A DNA stretch of 64,000 nucleotides from UMGS1696 sp964621755 (GTDB lineage Bacteria > Bacillota > Clostridia > Oscillospirales > CAG-272): NCBI GenBank assembly GCA_964621755.1, contig CAZUPI010000001.1:1-64000 (forward strand), written 5' to 3'. A program made the translations under genes and the position numbers. Shown in pieces: positions 43,920 through 51,178 of this stretch. Each line of letters starts with the position of its first letter. Position 1 is the stretch's first letter. The notes under the pieces were generated by a model. The model searched no databases and was not told the DNA's origin. It saw only the letters and a list, made by a program, of their open reading frames with translations.

Positions 43920-44507
43920 ATGAAAAATAATGCAAAAATCAACTCTCCCGTGAGAAAGCTCACCTTCTCCGCCATGTTTCTGGCGCTTGCCCTCGTCCTG
44001 CCCTTTTTGACGGGTCAGATTCCGCAAATCGGACAATTGCTCTCCCCCATGCACATTCCCGCCTTCCTGTGCGGATTAATCTGCGGACCGGCGTGGGGCG
44101 CCGCGGTCGGATTCGTCTCCCCCCTGCTCCGCTTCCTGCTGTTCAAAATGCCTCCTATTATGACCGCTATCCCAATGGCGTTCGAGCTTGCAGCATATGC
44201 CGCTGTGTCCGGCTTCCTGTATCAGATTCTTGCGAAAATCCTGTGCAAATCCAATGAGGGAAAAGGCAAAATTTCCGGAAAAAGGCTCGTTGCGCTGTAT
44301 ACCGCCCTCGTCGCATCCATGATTGCCGGCCGCATCGTGAACGCGCTGGTCAAAGCGCTGGCGCTCGGTTTATCGGGAAGCGAATTCTCCCTCTGGCTGA
44401 TATTCATCGAGCTGTTTACTGGCACTTGGGTCGGAATCATTGTTCATCTGCTCATCGTTCCGCCTCTTGTTCTCGTGCTTGAACGATATGTAAAATCAGG
44501 AAAATAA
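43920..44507 (+). CDS. ECF transporter S component
   Basis: This 195-residue integral membrane protein has six hydrophobic segments. It is typical of the substrate-binding (S) subunit of energy-coupling factor importers, which capture vitamins or related micronutrients. Family hallmarks are the N-terminal RKLTFSAMFLALALVLPF helix, the loop MHIPAFLCGLICGPAWGAAVGF and the second-half GPxxG-like region. The vitamin cannot be assigned with confidence. The EcfA and EcfT module genes are not adjacent, so it probably shares a common module. GAGGTG precedes the ATG. The long structured leader upstream suggests ligand control. Confidence 0.85.
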   Translation: MKNNAKINSPVRKLTFSAMFLALALVLPFLTGQIPQIGQLLSPMHIPAFLCGLICGPAWGAAVGFVSPLLRFLLFKMPPIMTAIPMAFELAAYAAVSGFLYQILAKILCKSNEGKGKISGKRLVALYTALVASMIAGRIVNALVKALALGLSGSEFSLWLIFIELFTGTWVGIIVHLLIVPPLVLVLERYVKSGK

Positions 44508-44583
44508 AGGGAAATCAGTGCATAAAAGTGTCAAAATCGTCAAATAATCCTTTCGTTTTAATAAAGATTTAATCATTTAGCCA

Positions 44584-44611
44584 TTGAATTTTATCCGAAA
44601 TGTGGTATACT
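44584..44611 (+). promoter_or_regulatory. Promoter of the small acidic Cys-rich protein gene
   Basis: TTGAAT (44584-44589), a 16-bp spacer and TATACT (44606-44611). Confidence 0.6.
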
Positions 44612-44666
44612 AATGGCGTATACCCTACAATAAATGTAAAAACGATAATGAAAGGATAAATGTAAT

Positions 44667-44921
44667 ATGAAACACGAAAAGAATTCCTTGGACTCTCTCA
44701 AAGGTATTTTTATAGCCATTGGCGCAATCGTTAGTCTCGCGGCTCTTGTGGTGGTAATTTACACCATTTTCAAAAAGTACTTCCAAGTTACTTTCGAATG
44801 CGACGGATGCGACGGATGCGACGACGACTGCTTCACCGACGAAGAAGAAAACTACGAACCCATATGTTGCTGTGAAGACGACGAGGAAACAGACGAGGGC
44901 GACGGAGAAGACGACGAATAA
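44667..44921 (+). CDS. Small membrane protein with acidic, Cys-rich tail
   Basis: This 84-residue protein has one hydrophobic helix at about residues 13-35 and a tail of about 45 residues made mostly of Asp and Glu. The tail carries seven cysteines in the patterns CDGCDGCDDDC and CCC. Such a tail could bind metal ions, but no known family is recognised. It has its own promoter, an AAAGGAT-type ribosome binding site and a strong terminator, so it is a real single-gene unit. The tail could face either side of the membrane. The two basic residues after the helix (KK) suggest that it lies inside. Confidence 0.75.
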   Translation: MKHEKNSLDSLKGIFIAIGAIVSLAALVVVIYTIFKKYFQVTFECDGCDGCDDDCFTDEEENYEPICCCEDDEETDEGDGEDDE

Positions 44922-44938
44922 GTCTTTCGTTTTTTCGC

Positions 44939-44980
44939 GGGGAGGTACTTCAACACAAAGTACCTCCCCTATTATTTTTC
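44939..44980 (+). terminator. Strong 12-bp hairpin terminator
   Basis: GGGGAGGTACTT (44939-44950) pairs perfectly with AAGTACCTCCCC (44958-44969). TATTATTTTTC follows. Confidence 0.9.
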
Positions 44981-45003
44981 ACTAAAAATATAGGAGGATT
45001 TCA

Positions 45004-46383
45004 GTGGGATATATAGATTTTGAAAGTAACTACGATGTTTTAAAGGAAAAAATATATGGGCTGACCGATAAATGTATTGCGGCAGCGCAAATCAGGCCGG
45101 AACTTTACACGGAAAGAAACGTGAAAAGGGGCCTTCGAGACATAAACGGGCAGGGAGTTCTTGCGGGACTTACCGAAATCTCCGAGATACGCGCGTCCAA
45201 AATTGTTGACGGCGTCACCGTTCCTTGCGAAGGCGAGCTATACTACCGGGGATACAACATATACGATATCGTGCGCGATATTTCCTCAAGCGGGCGGTTC
45301 GGCTTTGAAGAGGTCGTGTACCTGCTGCTGTTCGGCTGTCTGCCGAATGCGGAGGAACTCGCGTCCTTCCGCAGCATTTTATCGTCCCTGCGGACGCTGC
45401 CGACAAACTTCGTGCGCGACGTTGTTTTAAAGGCGCCGTCCAGTGACATGATGAATACGCTCGCACGCGGCGTGCTGACGCTGTATGCGTATGACGAAAA
45501 TCCCACCGACCTGTCTGTGCAGAACGTGCTTCGGCAGTCGATTCAGCTTATCTCGGTGTTCCCGCTTCTTGCAGTTTATGCGTATCAGGCATACGACCAC
45601 TACATCCGTCACAACAGTCTGATGATACACAAGCCGGAGGAGAATCTTTCGACGGCGGAGAACATTTTGTATATGCTGCGCCATGACAAGTCATACACGG
45701 CGCTTGAGGCGAAAATTTTGGATTTGGCATTGATTCTGCACGCGGAGCACGGCGGCGGAAACAACTCCACCTTCACGACGCACGTTGTGACCTCGTCGGG
45801 TACGGATACTTATTCCGCCATCGCCGCGGCGCTGTGCTCGCTGAAGGGAATCCGGCATGGCGGCGCGAACAACAAGGTTGTCGCGATGATTGAAAACATC
45901 AAGGAAAACGTGAGCAATTGGAATGACAAGGGCGCGGTGGCAGATTATCTCGGAAAGATTCTCGACAAAGAGGCATTCGACCGCTCGGGACTCATATACG
46001 GAATAGGGCACGCCGTATATTCTCTGTCCGACCCGCGTGCGAACGTTTTCAAGGCATATGTAGAGGCGTTATCGGAAGAAAAGGGCCGTCACAACGAATA
46101 TCTTCTTTATAAAAATGTTGCCGAAGCGGCGGTAGACGTCATCGGCGAAAAGCGACGCATTTACAAAGGCGTCGCGCCCAACATAGATTTTTACAGCGGC
46201 TTTGTCTACACCATGCTGGAGCTCCCGCCGGAGCTGTTCACGCCCCTGTTTGCAGTTTCAAGGGTTGCCGGCTGGAGCGCTCATCGTCTTGAAGAAATCA
46301 TCAACAACGGCAAAATCATCCGCCCCGCCTACGGCAGTGTCTGCGAACAAAAGAACTATATTCCGTTGGCTGAACGAGAATAG
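45004..46383 (+). CDS. gltA: Citrate synthase
   Basis: This 459-residue enzyme condenses oxaloacetate with acetyl-CoA (or propionyl-CoA in methylcitrate synthases). Catalytic regions are LHAEHGGGNNSTFTTHVV near residue 245, LKGIRHGGANNKV near 280 and IYGIGHAVYSLSDPRA near 335, followed by PNIDFYSGFVY. The start is GTG with an AGGAGG site. It is a single-gene unit. No aconitase or isocitrate dehydrogenase is nearby, so its use is probably glutamate synthesis through a partial cycle (inference). Confidence 0.93.
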   Translation: MGYIDFESNYDVLKEKIYGLTDKCIAAAQIRPELYTERNVKRGLRDINGQGVLAGLTEISEIRASKIVDGVTVPCEGELYYRGYNIYDIVRDISSSGRFGFEEVVYLLLFGCLPNAEELASFRSILSSLRTLPTNFVRDVVLKAPSSDMMNTLARGVLTLYAYDENPTDLSVQNVLRQSIQLISVFPLLAVYAYQAYDHYIRHNSLMIHKPEENLSTAENILYMLRHDKSYTALEAKILDLALILHAEHGGGNNSTFTTHVVTSSGTDTYSAIAAALCSLKGIRHGGANNKVVAMIENIKENVSNWNDKGAVADYLGKILDKEAFDRSGLIYGIGHAVYSLSDPRANVFKAYVEALSEEKGRHNEYLLYKNVAEAAVDVIGEKRRIYKGVAPNIDFYSGFVYTMLELPPELFTPLFAVSRVAGWSAHRLEEIINNGKIIRPAYGSVCEQKNYIPLAERE

Positions 46384-46392
46384 GAAAACGAT

Positions 46393-46444
46393 GGAGGTGA
46401 CTTTTTGAAAAAAAGTCACCTCCATGCCCCTTCAAAAACTTTTC
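46393..46444. terminator. Dispersed-family hairpin between convergent genes
   Basis: GGAGGTGACTTTTT (46393-46406) and AAAAAGTCACCTCC (46410-46423) form a 14-bp perfect stem. The flank CCCCTTCAAAAACTTTTCA runs into the last codon of the RNHCP gene. Confidence 0.85.
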
Positions 46445-46757
46445 ATCCGCGGCGGGACGTCAGGTCGATAAGCATATCGCGGTCGTCATCCAAAGCCGCC
46501 TTGTTTCGCCTGAGCTCTCCGCACTTTCTGCACTTATGTGTGATGACAAATCCGCGCTTTGGGTCCGGTTCCGCAAATACGGCGTCCATGATTCCGCCGC
46601 ACTCCGACGCGCGGTCTCCGGGATTTACATCGAGATGCAGGGAGCAAAGGCATTTTGGGCAGTGGTTCCGCGAAGTGTATTTCAGCGGCGGTACCTCGTA
46701 TCCGCAGTTTGCACACACGAATCCACTGTCATTTTTCGTAAATCGTTTGGTTTCCAT
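46443..46757 (-). CDS. RNHCP-domain zinc protein
   Basis: This 104-residue protein carries the RNHCP domain, named for the motif seen here as SRNHCPKCLCSLHLD near residue 30. Cysteine pairs CANC, CPKC and CRKC would hold zinc. The family has no established function but occurs widely in Firmicutes. The start at 46757 is chosen because GGAG lies seven bases before that ATG. The ATG at 46763 is too close to it. Confidence 0.8.
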   Translation of the reverse strand: METKRFTKNDSGFVCANCGYEVPPLKYTSRNHCPKCLCSLHLDVNPGDRASECGGIMDAVFAEPDPKRGFVITHKCRKCGELRRNKAALDDDRDMLIDLTSRRG

Positions 46758-47016
46758 ATCCATTCTCCGTAAAATTCTGGTTATCTTTTATTTCCTTAAT
46801 GGGTGATATAATATTTTACCGCCGTTTTGCATATTGATATTTTCTGATTTTTTCATAAAATTTTACAGTAAGTGAATAACCTTCCTTCTATCAAGCGAAA
46901 ATAGCAGTGTGAACCGCGTCCTCCGCGATTCTCTCACAAACAGCTCTGCCGCGTCAATAAACGGTGAAGTCTGGCAGGGCAATATTTTCTAACATCAGGA
47001 AGGAATGGTATTTTTC

Positions 47017-47691
47017 ATGAAAAAGGTAAGTCCTACAAAGCTCACCGCGGCCGTCGCAGCTGTTATTGTGATGTCAGCCTCTCTCGCGGTCAATATTTTT
47101 GCGGCATCCTCCGTACCGGCTGATGACGCGGCGTCAAGAATTGTACTTTGCAGCACAGCGATTGATACGATAAGCTCCTCAGTCGCAAATGGAAACGTTG
47201 GCGGAGCCGGCGGCGCCGGAGCGGGTGCAGGCGGCGCAGGGGTCGCTGGAGATACGCCCAACGACGGCATGACAAACGATGACGCCAACCTCGGCGGCGT
47301 TACAGACGGCACGATAGGGAACGATACCCCCGGAAACGATATTTCGGGCAATCCGTCTAATTCCGACACAGGGGTAAACAACAACGGCACAAAGGGCGAC
47401 GGGACAAACGGTGCGGACAACGATGGAAATTTGAATGATAACGGCGGCACAAACGGAACCAATGACGACAACACAGCCGGAAATGGTTATCTTGAGGACG
47501 GTCAGGCAGGCGGCGACGAAAACGGAATGATCGACGACGACAATAACGTCAACACAACAAACGACGGGACTACTGCCGCTAATGATAACAAAGGGACAAA
47601 CTGGGCGGCAATCGTTATCGCTCTTGTGGTTGCAATCGCGCTTATTGTGGTGATTATCGCGCTTATTCCGCGGAAGAAATCGGAAATGTAA
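47017..47691 (+). CDS. Exported low-complexity Gly/Asn/Asp protein with C-terminal membrane anchor
   Basis: This protein of 224 residues has a signal peptide (KLTAAVAAVIVMSASLAVNIFAA). A short domain of about 30 residues follows, then about 125 residues dominated by Gly, Asn, Asp and Thr with GAGG-type and NDG-type repeats. A transmembrane helix near residues 194-216 and an RKK stop sequence complete it. It is therefore anchored with the flexible part outside. No enzymatic motif is present. An ATG at 47005 is also in frame, but AGGAAGG lies only one base before it, so 47017 is preferred. The function is unknown: possibly a surface spacer or stalk. Confidence 0.7.
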   Translation: MKKVSPTKLTAAVAAVIVMSASLAVNIFAASSVPADDAASRIVLCSTAIDTISSSVANGNVGGAGGAGAGAGGAGVAGDTPNDGMTNDDANLGGVTDGTIGNDTPGNDISGNPSNSDTGVNNNGTKGDGTNGADNDGNLNDNGGTNGTNDDNTAGNGYLEDGQAGGDENGMIDDDNNVNTTNDGTTAANDNKGTNWAAIVIALVVAIALIVVIIALIPRKKSEM

Positions 47692-47706
47692 AGCAGTCTG
47701 GCAAAT

Positions 47707-47735
47707 GGTCGGGAGTCGTTCCCGACCGTTTTTTC
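47707..47735. terminator. Terminator between convergent genes
   Basis: GGTCGGGA and TCCCGACC pair around GTCGT, and GTTTTTTC follows. Confidence 0.9.
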
Positions 47736-47738
47736 TTT

Positions 47739-48797
47739 TCAGAGGGCGGCGTACCACACAGCGGATGGAACAATTTCCGCTTCAATCGTCCGGCTGTCGT
47801 CGGTCTTATAAATCTCGCCGTCGAGACAGTACATGGCGGCGCCCTCGATGGTCATTTTTTTACACTTACGATAGGTTAATATTTTATCATATTGAGGATG
47901 CATCACACCGTTTTGGTCGATATAATTCCCCGCTTTGTACGCGCCGACGAGGGAAATAAATTTGATACGGGAAATATAATTGATGAAAAGCACGTCCATA
48001 AGTCCGTCGGTCAGGGAGGCGAGGGGAGCGGCACAGAATCCGCCGCCGCAGTACCGCGAATTGGCAGATAAAGTAAGAAGTGCATCCCGTTCGAATACTT
48101 CTTTTTCCGTATTTTCTATTTTTTCTCTTGTTGATTTTTCGCAATTTTCAAATGGGACAATCCCCTCGAGGGTCGCTTTTGCGGCGAGGGGCTTCTTAAA
48201 AATCAACGTTTTTGCCACGCCCGCAATATAGGCGGCACTTCCGCGGAGAAACGGCTTGTTCTTGAGCGTATACGTTTCGTTTACCACAGAGCAGTCGAAG
48301 CCGATGTTCATCATGTTGGCGATATAGCGGATATTGTTTCCGCATTTCACACGAATCAAATCAATTTTATTCAGCTCAGATTTATTGAAATCACCGGAAT
48401 CGTTCGCATATGCAGAAAAATCGTTTCCGCTGCCCACCGGGACAATGGAGAACGAAGCGGTGGACGCTGCGCCGGATTTCATCATTCCGTTCACGACTTC
48501 ATACACGGTTCCGTCGCCGCCGTACGCCACAATATGTACAAACGGGTCTTTTGCGCAAGCCTCGGCGGCAAGCTCTTCGATATGTCCGGGATGTTCACTT
48601 TTTATGATTTTCCCGCCATTTTCCGCAACCGATTTTTCTACTGCCCCGCAGATACTCGCATACTTGTCCGATTTTTTACTCGTTCCAATTCCGGACACGG
48701 GATTGATAAGGTGGACCCGCTGTCTTTCGCAAACATTCGGCAAAGCGATTTTCACTTTCCCGCCGGCATCCTTTTTGGGTATCGCTGCTTTCATCAT
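47739..48797 (-). CDS. Diacylglycerol kinase family lipid kinase
   Basis: This 352-residue protein is of the DagK/sphingosine-kinase/YegS fold. The nucleotide-binding motif AYGGDGTVYEVVNG lies near residue 90, and the PVGSGNDFS motif near 120. It probably phosphorylates diacylglycerol or a similar lipid to recycle it into phospholipid synthesis. The N-terminal 30 residues before HLINPVSG are longer than usual. It starts with two adjacent ATG codons. It lies downstream of cca and the DUF6472-like gene, with gaps below 30 bp, so the three are likely one operon. Confidence 0.88.
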   Translation of the reverse strand: MMKAAIPKKDAGGKVKIALPNVCERQRVHLINPVSGIGTSKKSDKYASICGAVEKSVAENGGKIIKSEHPGHIEELAAEACAKDPFVHIVAYGGDGTVYEVVNGMMKSGAASTASFSIVPVGSGNDFSAYANDSGDFNKSELNKIDLIRVKCGNNIRYIANMMNIGFDCSVVNETYTLKNKPFLRGSAAYIAGVAKTLIFKKPLAAKATLEGIVPFENCEKSTREKIENTEKEVFERDALLTLSANSRYCGGGFCAAPLASLTDGLMDVLFINYISRIKFISLVGAYKAGNYIDQNGVMHPQYDKILTYRKCKKMTIEGAAMYCLDGEIYKTDDSRTIEAEIVPSAVWYAAL

Positions 48798-48824
48798 GCC
48801 ACCAACCTTATGTTAATTTTATAC

Positions 48825-49049
48825 TTAATTCTGCCGTCTGACAGACTTGTATTCATCGTAAAATTTATAGTACGGGCAGCCGCTGCGCCCTGTGACAAGG
48901 CTGTACATCTCGTCTTCGTCGAAGTCCACCGTACAGCCGAGCGCGCCGTCCTCGTCAATCACATCATAGTACGCACAGCTCTCGCACGGCGCAGCTTTGA
49001 CGGTGCGTTTAGCGGGCTGGCTGACTTTCTTATCCTTTTCTGCATTCAT
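48825..49049 (-). CDS. Small conserved Cys protein (DUF6472-like)
   Basis: This 74-residue protein has paired cysteines in CESCAYYD and later single cysteines in LGCTVDFDEDEM and SGCPYYKFYDEY, suggesting one metal site. The pattern fits a small conserved family of clostridia (DUF6472, from memory, not checked). It starts 14 bp after the cca stop and is probably co-transcribed. Confidence 0.6.
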   Translation of the reverse strand: MNAEKDKKVSQPAKRTVKAAPCESCAYYDVIDEDGALGCTVDFDEDEMYSLVTGRSGCPYYKFYDEYKSVRRQN

Positions 49050-49063
49050 ATTTGCAAAATTTC

Positions 49064-50329
49064 CTACCTTGCTATAATTTCGTCCCGGATACGTTCGGCA
49101 GCGGATTTTAACGCCTCCGCGTCGTTTTCCAGCTCGTCGCGCATGACGCGGTCCAACAAGGCGTCGAGAGCAGCGCCGATTTGACGACCGGAAAAACCCA
49201 TAGGCATGAGGTCGCGCCCGTCAAGCTTTAATTCGCCCAGACTCACGCACGCACCTGACGCCGCTAAATTCTGCGCTGTCTCTATGAGTTTTGCGGCGGC
49301 AGTTTCGTCTATCTCTGAAACTGCATTTTTATACACCGCTACCTTTGTCGGAAAATCCTGTCCGCCTTCCTTCATCAGAAGCTTTACCTCGTACGCATTC
49401 TCGGCGCCGTTTGGTTTTGTATTGCCGTACTTTTGCAGCATTTCAACACTGCGCAGTTCCTCACGTGACGGCTTCAGCGAACGCATGGCTTCGCGACACT
49501 GATTTCCGGTTAATCCCGAGAACAGCAGCGCGTAATTTACCGCCGCCACGTCATTTTTGGTAAAGTCAATCCCACTCGACCGCACAAATTCACGCGACTT
49601 TTCCATTATATCCGCCGACTGTTCGACCAGAGCTTCGTCCAATCCGGGCAGAATCCGCGCAATAACTTCCGGGTACCGGCGCAGGATTCGTGGAGCGGCG
49701 GCGCCGCACAACAATTTTGTAAGCTCCGCATAGATGCGCTCCCGCGAGATAAGGTCGAGCAGGAGCGTCAGGCGTCGTACCGCTGCGTCGCACGCTTCGT
49801 CAGGCGTAAAATCAAGCACCGATGAGAAGCGGAGGGCGCGCAGAATGCGCAGTCCGTCCTCAGAAAATCGCTTTTCGGCGCTTCCGACGCAGGAAATGAC
49901 GTGATTTTGGACGTCTTCCACGCCGCCGTGCAGGTCAATCACACCCGACTCGGGACTGTACGCCATGGCGTTGACGGTAAAATCGCGGCGGCATAGGTCT
50001 TCTGCAAGGTCGTCCGTAAACGTGACCTTTTCGGGATGTCTCCCATCAAGGTAGGCGCCGTCGATGCGGTAGGTGGTTATCTCAATATTCATGCCATCCC
50101 GCACAAGGGTCACAGTGCCGTGCTTCAATCCGGTTTCGACCACGCGGCAGTCCGAAAAAACCGCGAGGGTCTCCTCAGGCTTTGCGGAGGTTGTCACGTC
50201 ATAGTCGCCCGGTGCGCGTCCCATGATGAAATCCCGCACGCACCCGCCGACCACATACGCATGAAATCCCGCCTCATGAAGCCTATCCAGTGCAAACTCA
50301 ACCGCTCCCGGTATCAAGAAATCCTCCAT
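49064..50329 (-). CDS. cca: CCA tRNA nucleotidyltransferase
   Basis: This 421-residue class II nucleotidyltransferase adds or repairs the 3' CCA end of tRNA. The head motif is GGCVRDFIMG near residue 28, and the catalytic carboxylates are in GDYDVTT. The RRDFTVNAMAY motif lies near 112 and the ATP/CTP-selecting EDGLRILRALRF near 155. Length matches the bacterial enzymes. The ribosome binding site is the last, altered unit of a 10-bp tandem repeat immediately upstream. Confidence 0.94.
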   Translation of the reverse strand: MEDFLIPGAVEFALDRLHEAGFHAYVVGGCVRDFIMGRAPGDYDVTTSAKPEETLAVFSDCRVVETGLKHGTVTLVRDGMNIEITTYRIDGAYLDGRHPEKVTFTDDLAEDLCRRDFTVNAMAYSPESGVIDLHGGVEDVQNHVISCVGSAEKRFSEDGLRILRALRFSSVLDFTPDEACDAAVRRLTLLLDLISRERIYAELTKLLCGAAAPRILRRYPEVIARILPGLDEALVEQSADIMEKSREFVRSSGIDFTKNDVAAVNYALLFSGLTGNQCREAMRSLKPSREELRSVEMLQKYGNTKPNGAENAYEVKLLMKEGGQDFPTKVAVYKNAVSEIDETAAAKLIETAQNLAASGACVSLGELKLDGRDLMPMGFSGRQIGAALDALLDRVMRDELENDAEALKSAAERIRDEIIAR

Positions 50330-50330
50330 A

Positions 50331-50370
50331 CAATCCTCTACAATTCTCTACAATTCTCTACAATTCTCTT
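50331..50370 (-). repeat. 10-bp tandem repeat forming the cca ribosome binding site
   Basis: Read on the minus strand, four tandem units of AGAGAATTGT lead up to the cca ATG. The fourth unit is changed to AGAGGATTGT, and its GAGG is the only good ribosome binding site. The first unit differs at its outer end. Confidence 0.9.
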
Positions 50371-50385
50371 TTTCTCATTATTCGA

Positions 50386-50440
50386 CGGGGAGATGCTTTT
50401 TGAAAAAAGCACCTCCCCGAACCCCTCCGCCAAAACTTTA
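50386..50440. repeat. Dispersed-family hairpin with flanking box
   Basis: CGGGGAG (50386-50392) and CTCCCCG (50413-50419) pair, with GCTTTTT/AAAAAGC inside. The flank ACCCCTCCGCCAAAACTTT follows. It lies in the gap between nth and cca and may terminate nth. Confidence 0.8.
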
Positions 50441-50499
50441 AATAAATGAAAGGATATAAATATTACGATAAAATGCTTTTTAGCGAAAAGAACACTCGT

Positions 50500-51141
50500 C
50501 TAAATCCCTCTCGCGCTTCCCATCTCACACTCTCCCGCCAAAGGACAGACAGAACATTTTGGGGAGCGGGCGGTACAATATTCGCGGCCGAACAGGACCA
50601 TACGGTGGCAGTATGCGGACTGCTCTTCCGGCGGAACGATTCCCGATAGGATTTGTTCCACTTTGGTCGGGTCTTTGAGGGAAGCGTCGTAAAAACCCAA
50701 TCTGCCGTTGATTCGGATGCAGTGCGTATCTGCGACAATGCCCGGAATTCCATATACATCGCCGAGAATCAAGTTCGCGATTTTCCGGCCGATTCCCGGG
50801 AGTGCAAGCAGCTCGTCCATCGTCTGCGGGACCTGCCCGCCGTACTGTTCTACAAGAATTTTGGCGGCAGCCACAATCGACGCCGCTTTTGTATGATAAA
50901 GTCCGCACGGTTTGACGAGTGCTTCCACCTCTGACAGCTCCGCTTCCGCCATCGCCTGTACGGTGGGATATTTCTCAAACAATGGGCCGGAGACAATGTT
51001 CACCCTCTCGTCGGTGCATTGTGCCGATAGTCTTGCCATCACGAGCAGTCTCCACGGGTCGTCCGCGTATTCGAGAGAGCAGAGTGCGTCAGGGTATTGT
51101 TTTTTTAAGATTTCGTGTATTTTATGTATATCGCGTATCAT
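50500..51141 (-). CDS. nth: Endonuclease III (DNA glycosylase/AP lyase)
   Basis: This 213-residue base-excision repair enzyme removes oxidised pyrimidines. The helix-hairpin-helix motif LPGIGRKIANLIL contains the catalytic lysine, and the catalytic aspartate lies in VADTHCIRINGRLGF. The C-terminal 4Fe-4S ligands follow the C-x6-C-x2-C-x5-C pattern (CTARSPKCSVCPLAGEC). The ribosome binding site is weak. It follows the penicillin-binding protein gene by 37 bp on the same strand. Confidence 0.95.
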   Translation of the reverse strand: MIRDIHKIHEILKKQYPDALCSLEYADDPWRLLVMARLSAQCTDERVNIVSGPLFEKYPTVQAMAEAELSEVEALVKPCGLYHTKAASIVAAAKILVEQYGGQVPQTMDELLALPGIGRKIANLILGDVYGIPGIVADTHCIRINGRLGFYDASLKDPTKVEQILSGIVPPEEQSAYCHRMVLFGREYCTARSPKCSVCPLAGECEMGSARGI

Positions 51142-51178
51142 AATATCTTGTGTTATATTATTTCTTTCTCAAATTTTG

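Noticed and set aside
50331..50370. Short tandem repeats as a CRISPR-like array
   Set aside because: Units are 10 bp with no spacers and no cas gene is present. It is a simple tandem repeat at a translation start.
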